This document shows, piece by piece, positions 10,391-19,576 of a DNA stretch of 64,000 nt. The notes below the pieces were generated by a model that worked only from the letters and a program-made list of their open reading frames with translations, searched no databases and was not told the origin of the DNA. Positions within the stretch are counted from its first letter, which is position 1. Each line of letters begins with the position of its first letter. This DNA is from Hyphomicrobium sp. (lineage in GTDB: Bacteria > Pseudomonadota > Alphaproteobacteria > Rhizobiales > Hyphomicrobiaceae), in contig NZ_JAIELN010000012.1 of the NCBI RefSeq assembly GCF_019753045.1, positions 217,716 through 281,715 of the forward strand, written 5' to 3'. The translations under genes were made by a program, and so were the position numbers.

Positions 10391-10970
10391 TCACGTCACC
10401 ACAAGCCTGCCGGGACGAGCGACGCCATTGAGCACGAAACAACCCACAGCTCAGATGCGGCCATTACCTCCGGACGTCCGGAGCGTAAAAGGCCAGTTTG
10501 CGCGGGCTGTCGGCTCGTTCGTGCCGAAAGTGACGTCCGCGGCGTTCGAGAAATATGGCTTTCACAGCGCCGAGATCTTGTCGTCGTGGGAAACCATCGT
10601 CGGCGCCGACGTCGCAAGGCTTACGCGTCCGGAAACGATCAAGTGGCCGCGTGGCGCCAGGGCGCCGGTCGATGCCGATGACGCCGGGCAAAGCGCGGGC
10701 GCGACACTGATCGTTGCCTGCGACCCGGCATTCGCGCTTGAGGTCTCTTACCGCCACAAGGAAATCATCGACCGGATCAACCGGTATTTCGGATACCGCG
10801 CGATCGGCCAGCTCAAGGTTCATCAGGTTCCTCGTGTCGAAAGCGCGGCTTCGCCACAGAAGCCAGTTCAGCCCAAACTTCCGGCCGACAGCACCGCCGC
10901 TGCTCCGGGGGACATTGCCGCGGCCCTGGAAGCCCTCGGCAGAAGCGTAGCGGCCGCGTCGACGCGCTGA
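10377..10970 (+). CDS. DUF721 family protein
   Basis: A small basic protein of the DUF721 family (DciA-like; DciA is a bacterial helicase-loading factor). The core motif is FARAVGSFVPKVTSAAFEKYGF, then ILSSWETIVGADVARLTRPE, with IDRINRYFGYRAIGQLKV near the end. Whether this alphaproteobacterial branch loads DnaB is not shown by the sequence. The ATG at 10377 or the one at 10455 could be the start; the first overlaps the mutY 5' end by 14 bases. The track start at 10248 is mostly mutY antisense. Confidence 0.85.
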   Translation: MVDFIHVTTSLPGRATPLSTKQPTAQMRPLPPDVRSVKGQFARAVGSFVPKVTSAAFEKYGFHSAEILSSWETIVGADVARLTRPETIKWPRGARAPVDADDAGQSAGATLIVACDPAFALEVSYRHKEIIDRINRYFGYRAIGQLKVHQVPRVESAASPQKPVQPKLPADSTAAAPGDIAAALEALGRSVAAASTR

Positions 10971-11117
10971 CAGCATTCCGGGATATAACTCGGATATTAC
11001 CGGCCCTTTAGTTGCCATCTCCAGCGGTTTCGGCTTATTCCGGCGGCAGATCCGTGCTAGGCGGCATTCATTGGCCGCCGTTACCCCACGGTTTGCATCG
11101 CGATGAGGAGTTGGACC

Positions 11118-11813
11118 TTGATAGAGTTCAGAAATTTTATGCCGGGCCTGTCCTCTCAGCGAGGCGTTCGCTTTGGTCTGTTGGCTTTGGCCGCCGTCGC
11201 CGGACTGGCGTTCGCGAGCGTCAACTCGAGTTTTGCTGCAGGCAAGGGGCCTGCCGAGGTTTCGGTCGACGAATTGATGAAGCCGACGGATCTTCCCGAT
11301 CTCGCCATCGGGCCCAAGGACGCGAAGGTGACCATCGTCGAATACGCTTCGATGACGTGCCCGCACTGCGCGCACTTCTCCACCGAGGTCTTCGAGCCCA
11401 TCAAGAAAAAGTACATCGATACGGGCAAGGTCCGCTTTATTTACCGCGAGTTCCCGCTCGATAATCTTGCAGCCGCAGTTTCGATGCTGGCGCGTTGTGC
11501 GGGCAATGAGAAAGTCTTCCCGCTGATCGAGACGTTCTACGAGAAGCAGGCGGATTGGGCGTTCGCCCAGGGAAGCCCCGTGCCGAAGCTGTTCGATATT
11601 GCGAAGCAGGCCGGCTTCACCCAGGAAAGCTTTGATAAGTGCCTGACGGACCAGAAACTTCTGGACCAGATTACCGCGCAGCGTTCGCGTGCGAGCGATA
11701 CCTTTGGCGTCAATGCCACACCGACCTTCTTTATCAACGGGAAGCGGTTGCAAGAGGCTCCATCGGTCGAAGCTTTTGATAAGGTGCTGGAGCCGCTACT
11801 GGCGGCGAAGTAA
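11118..11813 (+). CDS. DsbA-like periplasmic thiol-disulfide protein
   Basis: A thioredoxin-fold protein with active site CPHC at about residue 81, preceded by VTIVEYASMT, and the cis-proline segment VNATPTFFINGK. An N-terminal hydrophobic segment ending near SSFAAG is a signal peptide. The start is most likely the TTG at 11118, because AGGAG lies 7 bases upstream of it; the ATG at 11103 contains that ribosome site. It is followed within 14 bases by a second DsbA-like gene, then by smc, an order also seen in related bacteria. The likely role is oxidation of envelope proteins. Confidence 0.9.
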   Translation: MIEFRNFMPGLSSQRGVRFGLLALAAVAGLAFASVNSSFAAGKGPAEVSVDELMKPTDLPDLAIGPKDAKVTIVEYASMTCPHCAHFSTEVFEPIKKKYIDTGKVRFIYREFPLDNLAAAVSMLARCAGNEKVFPLIETFYEKQADWAFAQGSPVPKLFDIAKQAGFTQESFDKCLTDQKLLDQITAQRSRASDTFGVNATPTFFINGKRLQEAPSVEAFDKVLEPLLAAK

Positions 11814-11827
11814 CTGGAAAATCATTG

Positions 11828-12640
11828 ATGCTCGTCCGTTCGCTGGGCCTTACAGCCATCCTCCTCGTCTCTGGTTGGCTATCTGGCTGCGGCGCGGATA
11901 TCCCGTCGCTTGCTCCGGGGGCGACGGCGAGCATTTCCGCTGACGGCAGCGCCTCCGGCGCTGCCTACCCGACCATCGGATCTGAAAAGCCCGATGGCAT
12001 GCCGAGCCCCTTCGGCGATCCAAATGCGACTGCTTCTGGCGTCGGTGGCCGCGAGGTCATTCAGAACCCGACGGTCGCCGACATCATGGCGCCGAGCCCG
12101 TTGCCCGAAATGAGCTGGGGGCGGCCTGACGCCCCCGTGACAATCGTGCAGTACGCGTCCCTTACCTGCCCGCATTGCCGCAACTTTCACGAGAAGACAT
12201 ATCCCGAGCTCAAGCGCCGTTTGATCGACACCGGTAAGGTTCGATACATTCTCCGCGAATTCCCGATCGGCAAGACGTCGGGCAATGCGACGATCGCACT
12301 ACGCTGCGCACCGCCCGATAAGTACTTGGAACTCTACGGGAAATTCATGGAGCAGCAGTCGTCGTGGGTCTCGCAGGAAGTGCGACTAGACGCCATCTAC
12401 GCTGTTGCGCGACAGGTGGGGATGACTCGCCCGCAGTTTGACGCTTGCCTGCAGAATCAAGGCATGATCGAGAACTTGAAGTGGGTGAAGGACCGCGGTC
12501 GCAAACTCGGGATTGTTGGTACGCCGAACTTTTTCATCGGAACCAAGCTCATCAAGAAAGAGCTGACGCTCCCGGAGATCGCTGACTACGTCGAGCAGGC
12601 CAGTCGAAGCGGCACGCCAACGGCGGCTGCGACCCCCTAG
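11828..12640 (+). CDS. DsbA-like thioredoxin-fold lipoprotein
   Basis: A second DsbA-family protein in tandem with the first. It has CPHC in VTIVQYASLTCPHC and the cis-proline region GIVGTPNFFIGTK. Unlike its neighbour it has a lipobox (SGWLSGC), so it is predicted to be anchored by lipid to a membrane. About 70 Gly/Ser/Pro-rich residues separate the lipid anchor from the thioredoxin domain. The ATG at 11828 or an adjacent TTG at 11825 starts it. Similarity of the two domains suggests an old duplication, with one soluble and one tethered copy. Confidence 0.88.
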   Translation: MLVRSLGLTAILLVSGWLSGCGADIPSLAPGATASISADGSASGAAYPTIGSEKPDGMPSPFGDPNATASGVGGREVIQNPTVADIMAPSPLPEMSWGRPDAPVTIVQYASLTCPHCRNFHEKTYPELKRRLIDTGKVRYILREFPIGKTSGNATIALRCAPPDKYLELYGKFMEQQSSWVSQEVRLDAIYAVARQVGMTRPQFDACLQNQGMIENLKWVKDRGRKLGIVGTPNFFIGTKLIKKELTLPEIADYVEQASRSGTPTAAATP

Positions 12641-12698
12641 GGGCAGCACGCGACGGTCCTGAGCCACGACGACACGGCATCGAGGACTGACAAGACGA

Positions 12699-15600
12699 AT
12701 GAAAATCACCCGGCTCAGGCTTCTGGGATTCAAGTCCTTCGTCGACGCGACGGAGCTTGTGATCGAGCCTGGCTTGACGGGTGTCGTCGGGCCGAACGGC
12801 TGCGGAAAATCGAACCTTCTCGAAGCGCTTCGCTGGGTGATGGGTGAAAGCTCGCACAAGTCGATGCGCGCGGCGGCGATGGACGACGTTATTTTCTCGG
12901 GCAGCGGCGGGCGGCCCGAACGGTCGAGCGCCGAGGTCACGATGTTCCTCGATAACAGCTCCCGCAAGGCTCCCGCCGAATTCAACGACGGCGACATTCT
13001 CGAGATCACGCGACGCATCGAGCGTGAAGCCGGTTCCGCTTATCGCATCAACGGACGCGAAGTGCGGGCGCGCGACGTCAAAGTCTTGTTCGAAGACGCG
13101 GCGACCGGAGCGCGGTCGCCGGCACTCGTGCGTCAGGGGCAGATCGGCGAGATCGTCAATTCGAAACCCGAGCAACGCCGTCGCATTCTAGAAGATGCCG
13201 CGGGCATCGCGGGTTTGCATACGCGCCGGCACGAAGCCGAACTCAAGCTCAAGGCGGCCGAGGCCAACATCGAACGGCTGAACGATGTCGTCGGGCAGCT
13301 CCAATCGCAGACGGAGTCCTTGAAGCGGCAAGCGCGGCAGGCGCGGCGCTACAAGGAGCTGTCGAACGACATCCGCCAGCAGGAAGCGCTCGCCCTGCAT
13401 CTGACCTGGCAGGACGCGCACCAAAGCGTCGAGAACGAGGAGGCGCAGCTTACCGATACGATGATGCGTCTTGGCGCGGCGACGGAAGCGGAGGCCAAGG
13501 CCTTCAACGAAGAGCTTCGCCTCGCCGAAGGATTGCCGCCGCTTCGCGAAGCCGAAGCTGTGAAGGCTGCGGCTTTAGCCCGTTTCAAGATCGAGCAGGA
13601 AAACCTCGAGCGCGAGGCGAGCCGTGCTGCGGAACGCGCGCGCGAACTCGAAGCTCGCGCCAAGCAACTCGATTCCGATCTCACGCGCGAGCGGGGCTTC
13701 ATTCACGAAGCCAAGGAGACCTTGCTGCATCTCGATGCAGATCTTGCTGCGATCCAGGAGGCCGGTGACAGGGCGATCGACGAAGAGGATCTAGAAAGAA
13801 TCAAGCTCGATGCGGCCGAAGCGCGCCGCGTTCAGACGGATGCACATTTCGCCGACATCACGCATCGCGCTGCCGATGCACGGGCCCGGCTTCGGAGCCT
13901 TGAATCCGCGCTCGCCGAGCGCAAGGACCTCGTTGCGAAGATTGCGCGTCAGATCACGGCGTTCGACGCGCAGATCAACGACCTGAAATCGAAAGCGCCG
14001 GACGGCGAGCAAGTTTCCGATATGGCCCATCGCGGCCAGGCACTCGCCCAAGAAATCAGCAAGATCGAAGCCGATACGCTGGCGGCGGAAGAAAACGTCA
14101 GGACGACACAGGCTGACGCCAAGGCTCGTCGTGACGAGGCGCAGCGCGTGCGCCTCGCTGCCAACGCGTTCTCGACCGAGCGCGACACGATCGCAAAGCT
14201 GCTCGCACGATCGGATGAAGGCGCTTATCCGCCTGCTGTCGATTTCATCCGCGTTTCGCCCGGTTACGAGACTGCGCTCGGCGCGGCGCTCGGCGACGAT
14301 CTCGAAGCGCCGATCGCGGCGGAAGCAAGTGTACATTGGCGAAGCCTCGATCTTCCCGCCAAGGATCACGCGCTTCCGGCCGATGCCGAACCACTGGTCA
14401 TGCATGTTGAAGCCCCGCAAGAGCTGACGCGGCGCCTTCGTCAAATCGGCGTCGTCAAACGGTCGGAAGGCGCACGTCTGCAGCCGCACCTCAAAACGGG
14501 GCAGCGTCTCGTTTCGCGGGAAGGCGATCTCTGGCGTTGGGACGGGTTTGTGGCGGCGGCCGGTGGCGTTACTCCGGCTGCCCAGCGTCTCGCCCACAAG
14601 AACCGGCTGGCGGAGCTCGATCGAAGCGCGCAAGCGGTCCTGAACGAGGCCAAAGATACGATCGACGCGGAACGTATGGCGGCAAACGCTGCTCAGCAGG
14701 CCGAGGCCGAGGAACGCCGGTTGCGCCAGCTTTGGCGCGACAAGCAGAACGAGCTTGCACAAGTTCGCCAGCAGCTGACGGTTCTTGAAAAGCTTCAGCG
14801 CGAAAGCGAGACGCGGCTTGCGGCAGTGACAGCGCAGCGCGCGCGAGCCGACGAAGAGTTGACCAATGCGCAAGCGCGGCATGTCGAGATCGAAGCTCAC
14901 ATTGTGACGATGAGTGTCGGCGAAGATCTCGAACCGCTGCTCAAGACGGCGCAGACGGAAGCCGAGCACGCGCGGCGCGAGGTGGCGGAATCGCGGGTTC
15001 GTCTCGGCAGTCTCGAACGCGACAAGCAGATCCGAGCAGAGCGCATCCGCCACTCGAACGCCGAGATCACGCGCTGGCATGGCCGCCAGCACAGCGCTGA
15101 AGCACAGGTTCAATCGCTAGACGCGCGTCTCAAAGAGGCGCGCGATGAAATGGCGGCGACCGCAGATCTCCCGGCGCGCATCGCGGCCCAGCGCGAAACG
15201 CTGCTGTCGGCACTTTCGCGTGCCGAAGACGAACGACGCGCGGCTGCCGATGATCTGGCATCGGCCGAGAACGCGATCCGTTCTGCAACGGAGTCCCTCA
15301 GATCCATTCAAGCCGAGGTGTCGGCGGCGCGGGAAGCCAATGCCCGCATCGAGACGCGCCTCGAAAATGCGCGGCACCGGCGCCAGGAAGCAGCCCGGCA
15401 TATTCGGGAGACGTTCGACGTTGCGCCGGAAGCGTGTCTTGTTCTCGCGGGACTTCCCGAGGCGTCCGCCATCCCGGCGCTTGCCGACGTGGAACGGCAT
15501 CTGACGCGGATCAAGGCTGACCGGGAGCGTCTAGGCGGCGTCAACCTGCAAGCGGACGACGACCTCGTCGAGGTCAGCAAGCAGCTGGAGAACCTCGTCG

Positions 15601-16160
15601 CCGAACGGGACGATCTCGAACAGGGCATTGCCAAGCTGAGGAGCGCCATTCAGCAACTCAATCGCGAAGGCAAGTCGCGACTCGACGAAGCGTTCGCGAC
15701 AGTGAACGGGCACTTCGAACGATTGTTCACGCACTTGTTCGGAGGCGGCGAGGCGCGCCTCGAGATGATCGAAAGCCCGGAGGATCCGCTCGAGGGCGGT
15801 CTCGAAATCGTCGCGAAGCCGCCAGGCAAGAAGCCTGCAACACTGTCGCTCCTATCGGGTGGTGAACAGACGTTGACGGCGCTGGCGCTGATCTTCGCCG
15901 TGTTCTTGACGAACCCCTCGCCGATCTGCGTTCTCGACGAAGTCGACGCGCCTCTCGATGACGCGAACGTCGATCGGTTCTGCCGGCTCCTCGAACAGAT
16001 GTCGACCGAGACCGCGACGCGCTTTCTCGTGATCACCCACCATCCGATGACGATGGCGCGGATGAACCGCCTGTTCGGCGTCACGATGGCCGAGAAAGGC
16101 GTTTCGCAACTTGTCTCCGTGGACCTGCAGACGGCGCAGAGCTTCCGCGAAGCGAGCTAA
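12699..16160 (+). CDS. smc: Chromosome segregation protein SMC
   Basis: The structural-maintenance-of-chromosomes ATPase that organises and compacts the chromosome. Walker A is GPNGCGKS at residues 31-38. Two long coiled-coil arms flank a hinge near residues 500-650. The signature LLSGGEQTL is near residue 1052, and Walker B ICVLDEVDAP follows near 1077. The length of 1153 residues is typical. The ATG at 12699 has GAGGA 11 bases upstream. Its partners ScpA and ScpB are not in the window. Confidence 0.97.
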   Translation: MKITRLRLLGFKSFVDATELVIEPGLTGVVGPNGCGKSNLLEALRWVMGESSHKSMRAAAMDDVIFSGSGGRPERSSAEVTMFLDNSSRKAPAEFNDGDILEITRRIEREAGSAYRINGREVRARDVKVLFEDAATGARSPALVRQGQIGEIVNSKPEQRRRILEDAAGIAGLHTRRHEAELKLKAAEANIERLNDVVGQLQSQTESLKRQARQARRYKELSNDIRQQEALALHLTWQDAHQSVENEEAQLTDTMMRLGAATEAEAKAFNEELRLAEGLPPLREAEAVKAAALARFKIEQENLEREASRAAERARELEARAKQLDSDLTRERGFIHEAKETLLHLDADLAAIQEAGDRAIDEEDLERIKLDAAEARRVQTDAHFADITHRAADARARLRSLESALAERKDLVAKIARQITAFDAQINDLKSKAPDGEQVSDMAHRGQALAQEISKIEADTLAAEENVRTTQADAKARRDEAQRVRLAANAFSTERDTIAKLLARSDEGAYPPAVDFIRVSPGYETALGAALGDDLEAPIAAEASVHWRSLDLPAKDHALPADAEPLVMHVEAPQELTRRLRQIGVVKRSEGARLQPHLKTGQRLVSREGDLWRWDGFVAAAGGVTPAAQRLAHKNRLAELDRSAQAVLNEAKDTIDAERMAANAAQQAEAEERRLRQLWRDKQNELAQVRQQLTVLEKLQRESETRLAAVTAQRARADEELTNAQARHVEIEAHIVTMSVGEDLEPLLKTAQTEAEHARREVAESRVRLGSLERDKQIRAERIRHSNAEITRWHGRQHSAEAQVQSLDARLKEARDEMAATADLPARIAAQRETLLSALSRAEDERRAAADDLASAENAIRSATESLRSIQAEVSAAREANARIETRLENARHRRQEAARHIRETFDVAPEACLVLAGLPEASAIPALADVERHLTRIKADRERLGGVNLQADDDLVEVSKQLENLVAERDDLEQGIAKLRSAIQQLNREGKSRLDEAFATVNGHFERLFTHLFGGGEARLEMIESPEDPLEGGLEIVAKPPGKKPATLSLLSGGEQTLTALALIFAVFLTNPSPICVLDEVDAPLDDANVDRFCRLLEQMSTETATRFLVITHHPMTMARMNRLFGVTMAEKGVSQLVSVDLQTAQSFREAS

Positions 16161-16268
16161 CTCAGAATTATATTTAATTTTCAGCCGCGCATTAGCGGGC
16201 CGGCTACCGTGAGGGGAACCCCTCCCGGCGGGCGGACGTTCCCTTTCATCGAGAAAGGAGATCGCCCA

Positions 16269-16592
16269 ATGCAATCACCAATCGATCCTCGGTCGCGACG
16301 CGACTCGATCGACCCGACGGAAGCACGGCAGGCTTCGCCCAGGAGAACGAACTTTCGGGTTCTGCTGGGTTCGATGGCGCTTGCGGTCGTGGTCGGTGTC
16401 GCGTTGGTCGCAGGGTTCTGGCAGACGACACGAGACAGGATGGATTACTCCTCCGGCGGCAAGCTTAGTGAGCCGAGCGCGACGTCGCAGGCGGCGCCAG
16501 CGGGGGCGTCGACAGCACCTTCATCCGAACCTTCAGGGGCGGCATCCCCGCAGGCCAATCCCCCGGCTCAGCAGGCCCCATCCAATCCGTAA
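16269..16592 (+). CDS. Small single-pass membrane protein, unknown
   Basis: A 107-residue protein. An excellent ribosome site (AAGGAGAT) precedes the ATG at 16269. Residues 1-28 are polar, residues 29-50 form one transmembrane helix (LLGSMALAVVVGVALVAGFW), and the rest is an Ala/Ser/Pro-rich, low-complexity tail probably in the periplasm. No family is recognised. It stands alone between smc and the ATP synthase operon and is followed by a terminator. Confidence 0.65.
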   Translation: MQSPIDPRSRRDSIDPTEARQASPRRTNFRVLLGSMALAVVVGVALVAGFWQTTRDRMDYSSGGKLSEPSATSQAAPAGASTAPSSEPSGAASPQANPPAQQAPSNP

Positions 16593-16639
16593 AACGAACC
16601 CGAAAAGCAGCGGCCCGAGTTGCTGCTTCGAGTTGATGA

Positions 16640-16665
16640 GCCTTCCCCATCGCGGGAAGGCTTTT
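16640..16665 (+). terminator. Rho-independent terminator
   Basis: Stem GCCTTCCC, loop CATCGC, stem GGGAAGGC, then TTTT. It lies 47 bases after the stop of the small membrane protein and before the atp promoter. Confidence 0.75.
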
Positions 16666-16749
16666 CCATTTTGCAGCGCACGCAATATGGCATGGCAGGC
16701 CTGCGCGGTTTAGCCGTACCCCGAGGCGATGCTCATATTGCCCAATTCC

Positions 16750-16778
16750 TTGACACCCCTAGACCCCAAATCTATGGT
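16750..16778 (+). promoter_or_regulatory. Sigma-70-type promoter of the F0 ATP synthase operon
   Basis: A consensus -35 box TTGACA (16750-16755) and a -10 box TATGGT (16773-16778) are separated by 17 bases. They lie 60 bases ahead of the atpI start and just after an upstream terminator, so this is probably the main promoter of atpI-B-E-F'-F. Confidence 0.6.
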
Positions 16779-16837
16779 CCGCGCCGTCGATCTCCCCCGA
16801 GAGGCCGTTTTTCCTCGTGTTCTGGAAGGATTGAACC

Positions 16838-17254
16838 ATGTCAGCCGATGGCAAGGGTCAGCGTCCGGAACCTGGTGAAATTAGCCCGGAAGACCGCGAA
16901 GCAATACGCAAGCGGTCGGCGGAAATTGGCCAAAAGCTCGATGCGCTTCAATCAAAAAAAGCGCAGCGGGCGAAGGCCGATCGGTCGGCAACGGGTGGAT
17001 CTTCGAAGTCCGCCTATGGAGCAGCCTCCAAGTTTGCTGCTGAGCTTCTTGTCGGCGTTGTCGTCGGCGGCGGGCTCGGATGGGCACTCGACAGGCAGTT
17101 CGGCACGGCGCCCTGGCTGATGGTCCTGCTTGTGATCATGGGCTTTGCGGCTGGTCTTCTGAATGTTGTCCGCGCAGCTCAAAAGGCGCAGGCAGAAAAC
17201 GAGCCGCTACAAAGAGCGGCACCGTCCGTCAAAGATGACGACGACGGCGAATGA
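16838..17254 (+). CDS. atpI: ATP synthase accessory protein AtpI
   Basis: A 138-residue protein with a charged N-terminal half and two transmembrane helices (AAELLVGVVVGGGLGWALD and WLMVLLVIMGFAAGLL). This is the AtpI layout; AtpI helps assemble the c-ring. A long acidic-basic leader and an acidic KDDDDGE end are visible. It is the first gene of the operon, 17 bases from atpB, with GGAAGGA before the ATG. Confidence 0.9.
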   Translation: MSADGKGQRPEPGEISPEDREAIRKRSAEIGQKLDALQSKKAQRAKADRSATGGSSKSAYGAASKFAAELLVGVVVGGGLGWALDRQFGTAPWLMVLLVIMGFAAGLLNVVRAAQKAQAENEPLQRAAPSVKDDDDGE

Positions 17255-17271
17255 GACACTAGGGGGTTATC

Positions 17272-18021
17272 TTGGCCGCTGAAGGTGCCGGACATCACAG
17301 TCCGATGGAACAATTCGAGATCCGGAAACTTTGGGATCTCAATTTTCTAGGTCATGACATCTCGTTCACGAACTCATCGCTGATGATGGTCGTGGCGCTC
17401 GTTCTCATTTCCGGCTTCATGATTTACGCGATGAACGCCCGTTCGCTCGTCCCCTCGCGCATTCAATCGATGGCCGAGATCGTTTACGAATACGTCGCCG
17501 GAATGGTCAAAGAGAACCTCGGCGAAGAGGGAATGAAGTTCTTCCCGTGGGTGTTCACGATCTTCATCTTCATTCTCGTGCTGAACGTCATCGGCCTCAT
17601 CCCCGGTAACTTCACCGTCACCAGCCACATCATCGTGACCTTCGCGCTTGCCGCAATGGTTTGGCTCATCGCGACGTTCATCGGCTTCTGGAAGCATGGC
17701 TTCGGGTATCTGAAGCTGTTCGTGCCCTCGGGCGTGCCGTTCTGGCTGATGCCCGTCATCGTGCCGATCGAGCTCATCTCCTACTTCATCCGTCCGATCA
17801 GCCACTCGGTGCGTCTCTTCGCCAACATGATGGCGGGCCACACGATGCTCAAAGTCTTCGCGGGCTTTGCAGTGATGCTTCCCTGGTGGGGCAAGATCGC
17901 GCCGGCGGGCTTCATGGTTGCCTTTACGGGTCTTGAGCTGCTCGTGGCGTTCCTTCAGGCGCTCATCTTCACCGTTCTCACCTGCATCTATCTCAACGAT
18001 GCAGTGAACATGCACCACTGA
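17272..18021 (+). CDS. atpB: ATP synthase F0 subunit a
   Basis: Subunit a forms the proton half-channels against the c-ring. Several membrane helices are evident. The essential stator arginine is in the segment SHSVRLFANMMAGH, and PIELISYFIRPIS is also conserved. The length, 249 residues, is normal. The start is a TTG at 17272 with AGGGGG just upstream; an internal ATG at 17305 is a weaker alternative. Confidence 0.97.
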   Translation: MAAEGAGHHSPMEQFEIRKLWDLNFLGHDISFTNSSLMMVVALVLISGFMIYAMNARSLVPSRIQSMAEIVYEYVAGMVKENLGEEGMKFFPWVFTIFIFILVLNVIGLIPGNFTVTSHIIVTFALAAMVWLIATFIGFWKHGFGYLKLFVPSGVPFWLMPVIVPIELISYFIRPISHSVRLFANMMAGHTMLKVFAGFAVMLPWWGKIAPAGFMVAFTGLELLVAFLQALIFTVLTCIYLNDAVNMHH

Positions 18022-18084
18022 TCAGGTCCTGCTACAGGATCTCGAAATTCCAACGCAAAAAGCGAAGCAAAGGGAGACTTTGAA

Positions 18085-18309
18085 ATGGAACTCGCAGCAG
18101 CAAAGATGATCGGTGCAGGCCTTGCCTGCTCGGCTCTGATCGGCGCCGGCGTCGGCATCGGCAACATCTTCGGCAACTACCTCTCGGGCGCGATGCGCAA
18201 CCCGTCGGCTGCACCCGGCCAGTTCACGAACCTGCTCATCGGCTTCGCTCTTGCTGAAGCAACGGGCCTTTTCGGTCTTCTGATCGCGCTCATCATTCTC
18301 TACGGTTGA
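18085..18309 (+). CDS. atpE: ATP synthase F0 subunit c
   Basis: A 74-residue hairpin of two membrane helices that forms the rotating ring. The Gly-rich first helix GAGVGIGNIFG, the polar loop RNPSA, and the proton-binding glutamate in FALAEATGLFGLL are all present. No Na+-type ligand pattern is evident, so H+ coupling is expected. A GGGAG ribosome site precedes the ATG. Confidence 0.97.
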   Translation: MELAAAKMIGAGLACSALIGAGVGIGNIFGNYLSGAMRNPSAAPGQFTNLLIGFALAEATGLFGLLIALIILYG

Positions 18310-18354
18310 GACTGGGCTGAAGACTAGAATACGCCCAAGCAACCGGAGGCTACA

Positions 18355-18933
18355 ATGTTTGCCGGCACGACCATGCTGCTAGCGGTCGCCGCAGAGGCGG
18401 CCGAGAAAGTCGCTGAATCGGGTGCGTTGCCTCCCGAGTCCGTCGGCTTGCCGCAGCTCAATACGCAACATTTTGCGCCCCAGCTCTTCTGGCTGGTGCT
18501 AACGTTCGTGACGTTGCTCTTCATTATGTGGAAGATTGCGCTGCCGCGCGTCGCCGACGTTCTCGAAGAGCGTCGCGACCGTATCAAACGCGATCTTGAC
18601 GCCGCATCACGGCTCAAGGCTGACACCGACAAGGCGCTCGCCGATTACGAAAAGGCACTTGCCGACGCTCGTTCCAATGCCTCGAGCATTGCCAAGGACA
18701 CGCGCGAAAAGCTCGCCGCCGAAACGGAAACGGAGCGTCACCGCGTCGACGATCAGATCGCTGCGAAGCTTCGTGACGCCGATAAGCGTATTGCCGCGAC
18801 GAAGTCCAAGGCGACGTCGGCGATCGGCGATATCGCAACGGACACGGCGAGAGCCGTCGTCGAGAAGCTCATCGGGCAGAACGTATCGCCTGATGACGTG
18901 AAGAAGGTGCTCCGCCCTGTGGCGGGCGAGTGA
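18355..18933 (+). CDS. ATP synthase F0 subunit b' (first b-type subunit)
   Basis: A 192-residue peripheral-stalk subunit. After a Glu/Ala-rich leader it has one membrane helix (FWLVLTFVTLLFIMWKI), then a long charged coiled coil. Alphaproteobacteria carry two b-type genes in tandem. This one is longer at the N-terminus, as for b'. It lies 11 bases ahead of the second b gene. Confidence 0.93.
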   Translation: MFAGTTMLLAVAAEAAEKVAESGALPPESVGLPQLNTQHFAPQLFWLVLTFVTLLFIMWKIALPRVADVLEERRDRIKRDLDAASRLKADTDKALADYEKALADARSNASSIAKDTREKLAAETETERHRVDDQIAAKLRDADKRIAATKSKATSAIGDIATDTARAVVEKLIGQNVSPDDVKKVLRPVAGE

Positions 18934-18944
18934 GGATTTAGAAG

Positions 18945-19436
18945 ATGTTTGATCCAAACGATCCTCTTTTCTGGGTCGCACTCTCCTTCGTCGTATTCGT
19001 GGCCGTCGTGCTTTATTACCGCGTGCCGGCCATCGTTACGAAGTCGCTCGATGATCGTGCGGACGCGATCCGCAAGGAACTCGACGAGGCACGGAAGCTG
19101 CGCGAGGAGGCTCAGGCTCTTCTGTCGGACTACCAGCGGAAGGCTCGGGAAGCCGAGACCGAAGCGAAGTCCATCATCGAGCAGGCCAAGATCGAGGCTG
19201 AGGCGCTTGCGACCGACTCACGAAAGGCGCTCATCGAGAGCCTCGAGAGACGTTCGAAGATCGCCGAGGATAAGATTGCTCGTGCCGAATCCCAGGCATT
19301 GAGCGAAGTCCGCTCGACGGCGATCGAAACGGCGATTGCGGCTGCGCACGAAATCCTGAAGACACGCGCATCCGGCACCACGGGCGAAGCGCTGGTGTCC
19401 AGCTCGATCAGCGACCTCAAGGGCAAGCTCAACTAA
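18945..19436 (+). CDS. atpF: ATP synthase F0 subunit b
   Basis: A 163-residue second stalk subunit. An N-terminal membrane helix (FWVALSFVVFVAVVLYY) is followed by a coiled coil rich in Glu, Arg and Ala. It pairs with the preceding b' to make the heterodimeric stalk. It is the last gene of the operon, with a strong terminator 25 bases after the stop. Confidence 0.95.
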   Translation: MFDPNDPLFWVALSFVVFVAVVLYYRVPAIVTKSLDDRADAIRKELDEARKLREEAQALLSDYQRKAREAETEAKSIIEQAKIEAEALATDSRKALIESLERRSKIAEDKIARAESQALSEVRSTAIETAIAAAHEILKTRASGTTGEALVSSSISDLKGKLN

Positions 19437-19461
19437 GTCGAGCTTTCCATCATCTGAAATC

Positions 19462-19493
19462 AAAAAAGGCCAAGCTCACGCTTGGCCTTTTTT
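19462..19493. terminator. Strong bidirectional terminator after atpF
   Basis: A perfect 14-bp stem, AAAAAAGGCCAAGC with loop TCAC and then GCTTGGCCTTTTTT. The A-run and T-run make it active on both strands, so it separates the atp operon from the converging lipoprotein gene. Confidence 0.92.
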
Positions 19494-19576
19494 GTTATGC
19501 GAGGAATGGGGTGGCTGGCTTCTAGTGCCGCTGTGGTTCTGGCCTCGGCCTGGAGCGGCTTCAGCGAGAACTTGCT

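Noticed and set aside
10464-11753. 429-codon minus-strand ORF
   Set aside because: It lies opposite the DUF721 and first DsbA-like genes and has no family resemblance; the high GC third position keeps the antisense frame open.
13791-15113. 440-codon minus-strand ORF
   Set aside because: Antisense of smc coiled-coil sequence, Arg/Leu-rich with no motif.
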